Source of the DNA: SZUA-36 sp963801195
GTDB lineage: Bacteria > Pseudomonadota > Gammaproteobacteria > Xanthomonadales > SZUA-36
Length of the DNA stretch: 64,000 nucleotides
Direction of reading: 5' to 3'
Assembly: GCA_963801195.1 (NCBI GenBank)
Contig: CAWDDX010000007.1
Location: 1,426,001-1,490,000, forward strand
Below the pieces are notes generated by a model that had not been told where the DNA came from, ran no database searches, and was given only the letters and a program-made list of their open reading frames with translations. Below are positions 36,204 to 43,633 of this stretch, piece by piece (the first letter of the stretch is position 1; every line of letters starts with the position of its first letter). Made by a program: the position numbers and the translations under genes.

Positions 36204-37301
36204 ATGAAAATTCGAAGTATCCGCTTCGGTATGCTGAACGTGCCGTTGAAAACACCCTTCAAAACCGCGATGCGCACCGTCAAGGAAATTGAAGACGTGG
36301 TGGTGATCATCGAAACCGACACCGGTCACACCGGCTACGGCAGCGCACCGGCGACGGCGGTCATCACCGGTGACACCCACGGTTCCATCATCGAGGCCAT
36401 CCGCAAGATAATCGGCCCGGCGTTGATCGGGCGGGACATCGCCGATCTGAATAACCTGACCCATATCGTTCAACACGCGATCGTCAGGAATTTCAGCGCC
36501 AAGGCTGCCATCGAGATCGCGATCTACGACCTCTACGGCCAGTTGTACAACGCACCCCTGTATAAACTTCTCGGTGGCGGCGAAAACGTCATCACCACCG
36601 ATATCACCATCAGCGTGGATTACATCGACAAGATGGTCGAAGACACCCTTTCCGCAATCGACCTCGGTTTCGAAATACTGAAGGTCAAGGTTGGTAAAGA
36701 CCCCGCGCTGGACATCGAACGCATCAAGGCCATCTATGCCGCTGTCAATGAACGCGCCCTGATCAGGCTCGACGCCAACCAGGGCTGGACACCGAAGCAA
36801 ACCGTCTACGTTATGCGAGCGCTCGAGGACAGCGGCGTGCATCTCGAACTGCTCGAACAACCGGTCCGGGGAGATGACATCGATGGCATGAAGTACGTCA
36901 CGCAACGGATTCACACCCCCGTCATGGCCGATGAAAGCTCATTTGGACCCAAGGAAGCTTTGGAATTGATCAGGAACCGCGCTGCCGACATCATCAATAT
37001 CAAGCTAATGAAAACCGGTGGTATTTCCAATGCCATCAAGATCGCCGACATCGCCGGTATCTACGGCGTCAACTGTATGATCGGTTGCATGCTGGAATCC
37101 AGCATCGGAGTGGCCGCAGCGGCCCACATCGCGGTGGCGAAGTCCTCGGTCATCACCAAGGTCGACCTGGATACACCCTTTTTGGCAAAGTTCGACCCGG
37201 TCACCAGCGGCGTGGTATACAACAACTCGGAGATCAGGATTACCGACAAGCCCGGTCTCGGCATCAGCAAGATCGATAATTTGACGATGCTCGATTTCTA
37301 G
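36204..37301 (+). CDS. L-Ala-D/L-Glu (dipeptide) epimerase
   Basis: A 365-residue enolase-superfamily enzyme of the muconate-lactonizing subgroup. It has KVKVGKD (the KxK base, about residue 161), metal ligands in RLDANQGW, LEQPV and MADESSF, and the second lysine base in INIKLMKTGG. This set matches L-Ala-D/L-Glu epimerase (YcjG/YkfB), which converts murein L-Ala-D-Glu to L-Ala-L-Glu for cleavage to amino acids. It lies between an amidase and an LdcA/transporter operon. Part of the gene (about 36359-36451) is copied just downstream at 37349-37451. Confidence 0.9.
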   Translation: MKIRSIRFGMLNVPLKTPFKTAMRTVKEIEDVVVIIETDTGHTGYGSAPATAVITGDTHGSIIEAIRKIIGPALIGRDIADLNNLTHIVQHAIVRNFSAKAAIEIAIYDLYGQLYNAPLYKLLGGGENVITTDITISVDYIDKMVEDTLSAIDLGFEILKVKVGKDPALDIERIKAIYAAVNERALIRLDANQGWTPKQTVYVMRALEDSGVHLELLEQPVRGDDIDGMKYVTQRIHTPVMADESSFGPKEALELIRNRAADIINIKLMKTGGISNAIKIADIAGIYGVNCMIGCMLESSIGVAAAAHIAVAKSSVITKVDLDTPFLAKFDPVTSGVVYNNSEIRITDKPGLGISKIDNLTMLDF

Positions 37302-37348
37302 AACATTAAAAGCAATACGCTTTTGTCCATGCGCTGCTCTGAGCGGGG

Positions 37349-37451
37349 GTCATCACCGGTGACATCACCGGTGACACCCACGGTTCCATCATCGAGGCCA
37401 TCCGCAAGATAATCGGCCCGGCGTTGTTCGGGCGGGACATCGCCGATCTGA
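37349..37451 (+). repeat. duplicated fragment of the epimerase gene
   Basis: About 90 nt repeat codons from the N-terminal part of the epimerase gene (36359-36451), with one substitution (GTTGATCGG to GTTGTTCGG) and one extra copy of the 12-mer TCACCGGTGACA. It starts 48 nt after the epimerase stop and ends exactly where the GGAAATCGA array begins. The near identity means the copy is recent. No reading frame continues, so it is non-coding debris. Confidence 0.9.
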
Positions 37452-37456
37452 GGGAA

Positions 37457-37687
37457 GGAAATCGAGACATCCATCGAAAGGAAATCGAAGGAAATCGAGA
37501 CATCCATAATTTAAAGGAAAGGAAATCGAGACATCCATAATTTAAAGGGAAATCGAAAAGGGAAATCGAGAAAAAGGGAAATCGAGACATCCATAATTTC
37601 AAAGAAGGAAATCGAGACATCCATAATTGGAAATCGAGATTGGAAATCGATGGGGAAATCGAAATATGGGGAAATCGAGACATCCAT
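37457..37687 (-). repeat. array of GGAAATCGAGACATCCAT units beside the transposase
   Basis: Six identical copies of an 18-mer, GGAAATCGAGACATCCAT, start at 37457, 37490, 37521, 37577, 37607 and 37670. About six truncated GGAAATCGA units fill the spaces, which are irregular (13-45 nt) and mostly purine. Read on the minus strand the unit is ATGGATGTCTCGATTTCC. It resembles the GTGGGTGTCGCGTTTTTT unit on the other side of the transposase gene, and both read outward. Spacers are neither unique nor regular, so this is not CRISPR. The following stretch 37690-37879 is AT-rich with no gene. Confidence 0.9.
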
Positions 37688-37879
37688 GATTCAACACAAT
37701 AAATTTCAATAATCTCAACAAAATTCACTATTGCTTTATGTACAAATGAATCAAATCTTGTTGGCGCGGTCAGTAAAACTGCGTAATAAAATCTTTTTGA
37801 GCGCAAACCGGCCAGAATTTGCCAGTTTGTGGAATGTTTAGTAACTCGAAGACTCGAGATTGTTACTGAAGTTTACTGC

Positions 37880-38839
37880 TTATACCTTTTCCGGCCAGAG
37901 TTGTCTGCCAAGCGCCTGGCCTTTTACAAAACTTCGCCCAAGCGACCGAGCAAACGACTTCAACATACTCACAGTCCCGAGCGCAGAAAATGTCGGTTGA
38001 TCCGCCTTGCTCAGGTAATCAAGTACAGGTGATGTATCCATCCCTAGACGCGTCAGTAAGGGTGGTGTGTGAGCCGGAATATATCCCCGCTTATTGCGTT
38101 TAATTTCCCTGCCTGCCCAATCAACCAGTTCCAGGTAGTCCTTGAGTCCAAACGGGATGCCGTCATCATCATTGTCTGCAAACGGTCTCAGGCAGGAATC
38201 CTCCGGACGAAGAATGCGCTCCTGTACGGATGTGTAATCCGATTGCTCCGGTGTTTTGGCCATCGCTGCACGAATGGGATTTAAGTCGACGTATGCCATA
38301 CATGCCAGTACGGCGCGTGCATCCAACAGTGCTTGAGATTTAAACCGACCTTCCCAGAACCGGCCAGTACAGTGATCTTCTGCATTCGCCAATCGTGCGA
38401 TGGGCTCGTTCAGGCAACGCATGAACCAGGACAGGTCAGCAAGCCGCTGACGCCAGGTTGATAAAAGATTCGCAATATAGTCCAGCTCAGGTTCGGTCAG
38501 ATCTGCATTTCCGAGGAATTGGTGCATGAGCACTGGTCCGGAAAATATCTGCAGCCAACGTCTGGCCACTTCGAGATCAGACCACTGTTTTGCTTGTTCT
38601 GCATCTATATGCACCACCACATGGTAGTGGTTGCTCATGATCGCAAAGGCGCACAAATCAACCGCAAATAGGGAACACAACAGCTTGATGCGATCGACGA
38701 TCCACTGGCGGCGATGTTCAAAATCAAAGCCGGTGTGGGAGTCCTTGCCACACAGGAAGGCCCGCCGGACGCATCGGGAGATGCAATGGTAATAGGGCGT
38801 GTCTTCCAGCGAGACTTGACGGTTTCTGGGTTGAGGCAT
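37880..38839 (-). CDS. REP-associated tyrosine transposase (TnpA_REP/RAYT, Y1 family)
   Basis: A 319-residue HUH single-strand transposase of the IS200/IS605-like Y1 family, REP-associated branch. It has the N-terminal YYHCISRCVRRAFL, the HUH motif SNHYHVVVH (His71 and His73), FWEGRFKSQAL and AYVDLNPIRAAMA followed by the candidate catalytic Tyr in SDYTSVQERI. Members usually cannot be recognised as mobile themselves but move short REP-like repeats. Here the gene lies between two repeat arrays, and its first 16 codons are duplicated upstream (38938-38984). The gene looks intact. Confidence 0.9.
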   Translation of the reverse strand: MPQPRNRQVSLEDTPYYHCISRCVRRAFLCGKDSHTGFDFEHRRQWIVDRIKLLCSLFAVDLCAFAIMSNHYHVVVHIDAEQAKQWSDLEVARRWLQIFSGPVLMHQFLGNADLTEPELDYIANLLSTWRQRLADLSWFMRCLNEPIARLANAEDHCTGRFWEGRFKSQALLDARAVLACMAYVDLNPIRAAMAKTPEQSDYTSVQERILRPEDSCLRPFADNDDDGIPFGLKDYLELVDWAGREIKRNKRGYIPAHTPPLLTRLGMDTSPVLDYLSKADQPTFSALGTVSMLKSFARSLGRSFVKGQALGRQLWPEKV

Positions 38840-39080
38840 ACGGCTTAGTGTAAAAAGTTGCTTGTAGTGACAATAGGGCTAAGTTGCGTTGAATCTTGTA
38901 GGATGATCGATGGGATGTGGGTGTCGCGTTTTTTTGATAGGGCGTGTCTTCCAGCGAGACTTGACGGTTTCTGGGTTGAGGCATACAGCTTAGTGTAAAA
39001 AGTTGCTTGTAGTGACAATAGGGCTAAGTTGCGTTGAATCTTGTAGGATGATCGATGGGATGTGGGTGTCGCGTTTTTTT
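38793..39080. repeat. 145-nt tandem direct duplication over the transposase 5' end
   Basis: The segment from TAGGGCGTGTCTTCCAGCGA (38793) to GTGGGTGTCGCGTTTTTTT (ending 38935) recurs 145 nt downstream (38938-39080) with a single difference (CGG/CAG near 38842/38987). Each unit carries the first 16 codons of the transposase (MPQPRNRQVSLEDTPY), its upstream region and one GTGGGTGTCGCG motif. Only the inner copy is joined to the full gene. Confidence 0.92.
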
Positions 39081-39259
39081 CTTGCGTTTTTTTGCTGTTT
39101 TTTTGCTGTCCGCGTTTTTTTCGCGTTTTTTTTGTGGGTGTCGCGTTTTTTTTTTGTTTGTTGGCTCGTTTTTTTTCGCGTTTTTTTCGCGTTTTTTTTC
39201 GCTTGTTGCGTTTTTTTTCGTCGTTTTTTTCGTTTTTTTGCTCGGCGTTTTTTGTCGGT
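39061..39259 (+). repeat. adenine-free T-tract/GTGTCGCG low-complexity array
   Basis: 199 consecutive nucleotides contain no A on the plus strand. They are made of T-runs of 6-10 separated by GCG, CGCG, GCTG and similar short GC pieces, with full GTGGGTGTCGCG units at 39062 and 39134 (a third lies at 38917). Strand asymmetry this strong suggests slippage amplification of a TCGCGTTTTTT unit. A hydrophobic open frame runs through it but is a by-product. The remaining bases to 39349 hold a tRNA-like scrap but no gene. Confidence 0.93.
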
Positions 39260-39349
39260 AGCTCAACGCTTACGCAGCCAAAATGGCCAGGGATCGAAAC
39301 CCGACCTCCAGTAATTAACCGGCTGGCTCGGAAAAGGTCCTTACGGCAA

Positions 39350-39898
39350 CTAACCGAAAAGTAACTTGCAGATGTACACGGCGCTGAGCGCGCCTACCGC
39401 GTCGGCCGTCAGGCCGGCCACCAGTGCATGGCGGCTGCGGGTGATGGATACGGAGCCGAAGTAGACAGCCAGCACGTAAAAAGTGGTTTCGGACGAGCCG
39501 AACATGGTGGCGCCTATTTTTGCAGGCATTGAATCGGCGCCGTACTCATTGACGAGATCGGTCAGCAGGCCCAGCGACCCGCTGCCGGACAAGGGACGCA
39601 TCAATGCAAGCGGCAGGTTTTCAGGCGGAAAGCCGATCAGGTTCAGCAGCGGGGCCAGCAAGTCCAGTAACAGGTCCAAAGCACCCGATGCCCTGAACAT
39701 GCCGACGGCCACGAGGATGGCGACCAGGTAGGGGATGATCCTGACGGCGATGGTGAACCCATCCTTGGCGCCTTCGACAAAGACCTCGTAAACCTTGACC
39801 TTTTTTACGCTGATCGCGTAAAGCGGAATGCCGACCAGCAACAACGGGATGATGTATCTTGCTCCGGCGTTGAGACTGCCAACGATCGACTCGATCAT
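39350..39898 (-). CDS. SpmB/YjiG-like nucleoside-recognition (Gate) membrane protein
   Basis: A 182-residue membrane protein with about five transmembrane segments. It has LVGIPLYAISVKKVKVYEVF, then GAKDGFTIAVRIIPYLVAIL, ALMRPLSGSGSLGL and GSSETTFYVLAVYFGSV, the pattern of the Gate domain of SpmB/YjiG. The start at ATG 39898 overlaps the SpmA stop by 4 nt. The pair resembles E. coli YjiH/YjiG, which neighbour a dipeptidase gene. Here it follows ldcA, so uptake of cell-wall peptides is possible but untested. Confidence 0.82.
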   Translation of the reverse strand: MIESIVGSLNAGARYIIPLLLVGIPLYAISVKKVKVYEVFVEGAKDGFTIAVRIIPYLVAILVAVGMFRASGALDLLLDLLAPLLNLIGFPPENLPLALMRPLSGSGSLGLLTDLVNEYGADSMPAKIGATMFGSSETTFYVLAVYFGSVSITRSRHALVAGLTADAVGALSAVYICKLLFG

Positions 39899-40485
39899 GA
39901 CCCGCTTTCCACTGAAAACATTTTCCGTTTCTCCAGCAGCCTGGCCATTAAAATTGCGGTAATGGTCGATGCGAGTGTCGCCAGTATCGTCGGCACAAAT
40001 ATCTGGCTGGTGGTCACACCCATCAGCGCGACCACGGTCGCCGGTACGATGATCTGCACACTGGACGTATTGATCGCCAGGAACATCACCATGGCGTTGG
40101 TGGCGGTGTCTTTCTGCGGATTGAGTTCCTGCAGCTCTTCCATGGCTTTCAGACCGAGCGGTGTCGCGGCATTGCCGAGTCCGAGCATGTTGGCGGACAT
40201 GTTCAGCACGATCGAACCAATCGCGGGATGATCTTCGGGGACGTCGGGAAACAGGCGGATGGTGATCGGTCTCAGACCCCTGGCGATGATCCTGATCAGG
40301 CCGGACGCCTCGGCGATCTTCATGATACCCAGCCACAGGGCCATGATGCCGATGAGCCCGATGGAAATCTCCACCGCTGTCTTTGCCATACCGATGGCGG
40401 CTTCGGTGACCGCGTCGATCCTGCCGGTGATGATGCCGGCGATCAGGCTGATGGCCATCATTCCGAACCAGATGTAGTTAAGCAT
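39895..40485 (-). CDS. SpmA/YjiH-like nucleoside-recognition (Gate) membrane protein
   Basis: A 196-residue partner of the SpmB-like protein with about five transmembrane segments. It has MLNYIWFGMMAISLIAGII, GIMALWLGIMKIAEASGLI, the conserved MSANMLGLGNAATPLGLKAM and FLAINTSSVQII typical of SpmA. SpmA/SpmB were named for spore maturation but are widespread in non-sporulating bacteria as paired Gate-domain proteins. It lies 51 nt after ldcA on the same strand. The function is unknown; a two-component transporter is the usual guess. Confidence 0.84.
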   Translation of the reverse strand: MLNYIWFGMMAISLIAGIITGRIDAVTEAAIGMAKTAVEISIGLIGIMALWLGIMKIAEASGLIRIIARGLRPITIRLFPDVPEDHPAIGSIVLNMSANMLGLGNAATPLGLKAMEELQELNPQKDTATNAMVMFLAINTSSVQIIVPATVVALMGVTTSQIFVPTILATLASTITAILMARLLEKRKMFSVESGS

Positions 40486-40536
40486 TCGTGTTCCTCTTTA
40501 TATTCAGTAGCATCCCGAATTGTTTTTCTATCCCGG

Positions 40537-41484
40537 TCAACAAACGGCTGACCCGGGGATCAGGATATGCGGGGCCGTTTTTTCCGCGTGCATCTCCACC
40601 CCGTAGGCGATCGGCAGCGTCGCCTGGTATTCACCGTGACCGCAGGGAAAATTGCTGATAATGGGAATATCGAGGTCGCCACAGACATCCAGCACGATTT
40701 CGTCGGTGGTCTTGCCGAACGGTATCTTGCTATCGCCCATTTCCAGCATCTCGCCGATGACCAGACCCTTGATGTTTGCAAGGCTGCCACTGCGTTTCAG
40801 ATGCAACATCATGCGCTCGAACTTGTACAACTTTTCATCGATATCCTCCAGTAACAGGATCGAACCCGCGGTATCGAGCTGGTCGTGGGTACCCAGTCTT
40901 TCGATGAGCAGGGTCAGGTTTCCGCCCCATAGCGGGCCGTTTGCGATGCCCGCTTTGAGACAACGCGCCTGGCAACCGGGCGCTGAGGCGACCCTGACGT
41001 TTTCCTCGCCGGATAATACCGCGCGAAAGGTATCCAGGTTGTACTGAATCGTCTGTTTTCCGTAGGTGGTCAGCATCGGGCCGTGAAAAGTGACCAAGCC
41101 GGATTGTTGCGCCATGGACGTCAGGAAGCCGGTGATGTCGCTGAAGCCGACAAATATTTTGGGATTTCGCCGGATGGCATCGTAATCGAGTAGCGGCAAT
41201 ACCCGGTTACCGCCATAACCGCCGCGTGCGCACATGATCGCCTCGATCGAATCGTCCTCGAACATGGCCATGATGTCTTCGGCCCTTTGTTCAGGCGTTC
41301 CGGCGCACTGGTTTTCGCGGAGCCCGACACTGCCGCCCGGAACCATCTCAAAGCCCATTTCCGCGAACACGCCGAGGGCACGCTCCAGGCGCTCCGGCTC
41401 CAGCCAATAAGCCGGGCTGACCACGCCGATCCTGGCGCCCGCCTTCAGTTTTGCGGGTTTTACCTGTTTTACCATCTGCGTCAA
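40537..41484 (-). CDS. ldcA: LD-carboxypeptidase (murein tetrapeptide carboxypeptidase)
   Basis: A 315-residue S66-family serine peptidase that removes the terminal D-Ala from murein tetrapeptides in the cytoplasm. It has the RGGYGGNRVLPLLDYD segment, the nucleophile Ser in FVGFSDITGF, the Glu in LLLEDIDEKLYK and the His in CGHGEYQATLPI, so the Ser-Glu-His triad is complete. It is the first gene of an operon with spmA/spmB-like genes and lies divergent from the NlpC/P60 hydrolase gene. Confidence 0.93.
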   Translation of the reverse strand: MTQMVKQVKPAKLKAGARIGVVSPAYWLEPERLERALGVFAEMGFEMVPGGSVGLRENQCAGTPEQRAEDIMAMFEDDSIEAIMCARGGYGGNRVLPLLDYDAIRRNPKIFVGFSDITGFLTSMAQQSGLVTFHGPMLTTYGKQTIQYNLDTFRAVLSGEENVRVASAPGCQARCLKAGIANGPLWGGNLTLLIERLGTHDQLDTAGSILLLEDIDEKLYKFERMMLHLKRSGSLANIKGLVIGEMLEMGDSKIPFGKTTDEIVLDVCGDLDIPIISNFPCGHGEYQATLPIAYGVEMHAEKTAPHILIPGSAVC

Positions 41485-41618
41485 TTCTCTTTTGTGTCAA
41501 GCCGGAGTATAGGTTTGCAGTGACAATCGTGCACCTTTAGAATGAGTCATACTTTCTCATACTTTGGGCTCATTCTTCAGGCCCATTCTTTAGGCTTGTT
41601 TTCAAGGTGATCCGATTC

Positions 41619-43115
41619 ATGTCAAGCAATCTTCATGTGTGGCTTCACCGCACCAGTCCTCCAAACCGCAGCAGGCAACCGTTGAACAGTATCGCATACC
41701 ATAAATTATTTTCGGCGCAAATAATCGGACTTTTTGCGGGCAGTTTATTTTTGATCGTGTGCAGCGCTGCTGTTCCTGCGGGTAAAGAAGACGCACCGCC
41801 GGGGGACTGGTCCACGGACGTCATCGGAATCACTGAAACACAACTTTCAGCAGATTACTGGCTGAACAGGACACAGGAAGCAGACCAGTTGCTCGCAGAT
41901 TCAACGGCGATCGAGCGCTTCAACAAGACGCTTTTTACAAGCGATACCCACATGGTCGACCTGGCAATGTTTCCAAAAAGATTGACGGGCGCCGAGATAA
42001 GAAAGCGTATCGTCGCGGTCAGCAAACCCAGCGATGCCGAATTGTACAACCCTGCCGGTGAATTGCTGGGCAGGGATCAATACCGCCTGTATACGGAAAA
42101 TCTCGGATTGCAAAATATACCCGCAAACCTCGATGTGCGCTTTGCACTGGTTGTCAACCGCTCCGATATGCGCACCTATCCCACCGATGACCGCTATTAC
42201 AGGACACGGGAGGACCAGAACCTCGACCGCTTCCAGGAAAGCGGCCTGTTCCCCGGTGATGCCGTGGCCGTTTTGCATACCAGCACCGATAATGAATGGT
42301 CCTTCGTCCAGTCTTACAACTACGCGGCCTGGGTCCGCGACGAACAAATCGCGATTGGCGAGCGCCAGGCCATCGAACACTATCGCAAGCCGGATCACTT
42401 TCTTGTCGTCACGGGCGACAGGATAACCACAACCTACAACCCCGAATACCCTGCCCTGTCAGAAATTCAGCTCGAAATGGGAGTACAGGTACCGTTGGCC
42501 TCAAAAGATACCATCGGCAACAGCCTTTACGGTCAAAACCCCTACGCCAGCTACACGGTCCTGCTGCCGCGGCGCAACCTGGAGGGCCAGTTGGAGATCA
42601 TGCCGGCCCTGATCGCACGGAGCAAGGATGTCAAGCGGGGTTTTATTCCGTTCACGCGCGGCAACATCATCCGGCAGGCGTTCAAGTTCCTCGGCGAACG
42701 CTACGGCTGGGGTCATTCCTACAACGCGCGGGACTGCACCGGTTTCGTCATGGAGGTCTACAAGACATTTGGCATCCTCATGCCCCGCAACACCGGTCAG
42801 CAGGGCGAAGGCACTTACGGCCAGAACACCCGTTTCACACCGCAAAGCAGTCGCCAGGAGAAACTTGACGCCCTGAAGAAAATGGAAATCGGCGACCTGA
42901 TTTACGTTCCGGGTCACGTGCTGATGTACATCGGCGATGTCAACGGCCAACCTTACGTGATCCACGACGTTTCGGTGTTCCGTTATATGGATGAAAACGA
43001 CGAATACTACGAGGGCACACTCAACGGCGTATCCGTGACCCCGTTTATCCCCTTGTACGGGTCCCGCGAGTCGCCCTATATCGACCTGATGTACAACATC
43101 AAGCGGATCAGGTAA
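41619..43115 (+). CDS. SH3-domain NlpC/P60 peptidoglycan endopeptidase
   Basis: About 498 residues. The start is ATG 41619, 11 nt after AAGG, with GTG 41607 as an alternative. An N-terminal hydrophobic segment (IIGLFAGSLFLIVCSAAVPA) is a signal or anchor. The middle has two SH3b-like domains (about 170-330), and the C-terminal NlpC/P60 domain has RYGWGHSYNARDCTGFVMEV (catalytic Cys) and GHVLMYIGDVNGQPYVIHDV (His). The layout resembles YkfC-type gamma-D-Glu-diamino acid endopeptidases, which act after the epimerase and LdcA in murein peptide use. An envelope location is inferred. Confidence 0.88.
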   Translation: MSSNLHVWLHRTSPPNRSRQPLNSIAYHKLFSAQIIGLFAGSLFLIVCSAAVPAGKEDAPPGDWSTDVIGITETQLSADYWLNRTQEADQLLADSTAIERFNKTLFTSDTHMVDLAMFPKRLTGAEIRKRIVAVSKPSDAELYNPAGELLGRDQYRLYTENLGLQNIPANLDVRFALVVNRSDMRTYPTDDRYYRTREDQNLDRFQESGLFPGDAVAVLHTSTDNEWSFVQSYNYAAWVRDEQIAIGERQAIEHYRKPDHFLVVTGDRITTTYNPEYPALSEIQLEMGVQVPLASKDTIGNSLYGQNPYASYTVLLPRRNLEGQLEIMPALIARSKDVKRGFIPFTRGNIIRQAFKFLGERYGWGHSYNARDCTGFVMEVYKTFGILMPRNTGQQGEGTYGQNTRFTPQSSRQEKLDALKKMEIGDLIYVPGHVLMYIGDVNGQPYVIHDVSVFRYMDENDEYYEGTLNGVSVTPFIPLYGSRESPYIDLMYNIKRIR

Positions 43116-43185
43116 CGGCAGATGTTTCGCGGTGTACTATCATTTACATATGACTTTTTTAGCCTCAAACCCACGACTGTCACTG

Positions 43186-43400
43186 CTAGGAGCCTGTCGG
43201 ATTTAACATGATCTACTCGGCAACTGCTCCATGCGTTACCCTACCTCCCACATCCATGTGGTCGTGCGGAAAAGCCGGGTTTGGCCAGATTCCCCACTCT
43301 TTCTCGTTAAATAGCGGTGCTATTCGCCTCAAAAGACCGAAAAATCTGACTCAAATCGGCTTCCCCTCGCTATGATCGGTCAAACCCGACAGGCTCCTAG
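43186..43400 (-). repeat. MITE-like palindromic element, copy B (reverse orientation)
   Basis: A 215-nt element with perfect 15-bp terminal inverted repeats (CTAGGAGCCTGTCGG at 43186-43200 and its complement at 43386-43400). The outer CTAG is itself palindromic and could be a duplicated target. Relative to copy C at 53373 it lacks about 45 nt around GTGAATTGATGCGCAGC but keeps the GACCACATGGATGTGG block. It is inserted opposite to copies A and C, about 70 nt after the NlpC/P60 gene. Confidence 0.88.
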
Positions 43401-43457
43401 ATTCAGTGGAAGGCGCAGGGGGGGCATGGACTACCAGGACACGCCACTCCCGGCGCA

Positions 43458-43567
43458 CGTCATCCCGGCGAAGGCCGGGACCTCCCAACGTTACCGTGAT
43501 CTTGCAAGAAGCTCCAATGAACCGCTCTGCATATCTTATGGAGGTCCCGGCCTTCGCCGGGATGACG
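43458..43567. repeat. inverted pair of 28-nt REP-like palindromes
   Basis: Arms at 43458-43485 and 43540-43567 are perfect reverse complements of 28 nt (core CATCCCGGCGAAGGCCGGGA), separated by 54 nt. Each arm is itself a small palindrome (CCCGGC...GCCGGG). This is a widespread proteobacterial intergenic repeat type that gives false 'VIPAKAG' peptide reads. The stretch 43116-43633 otherwise holds copy B of the MITE-like element and no gene. Confidence 0.85.
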
Positions 43568-43633
43568 ATGGTAATATTTCGCCGGGATGACGGTGCTGAT
43601 ATTTACCATGAAACTGAAATTCGGGCTAAGCAA

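Noticed and set aside
37457..37687. CRISPR array
   Set aside because: Repeats are 18 nt, gaps are irregular and filled with truncated repeat pieces, and no cas genes are present.
39003..39314. 103-codon very hydrophobic frame
   Set aside because: It is only a translation of the T-tract array; composition explains the Phe/Val/Arg content.
39253..39325. tRNA-like scrap (GGTAGCTCAACG on plus, GGTTTCGATCCC on minus)
   Set aside because: The two tRNA-like boxes are on opposite strands, the arms do not pair, and there is no acceptor stem. Probably chance or remnant DNA next to the array.
43406..43633. N-terminal extension of the TPR gene
   Set aside because: It translates the inverted REP-like pair and has no ribosome site; ATG 43634 starts the helical protein.
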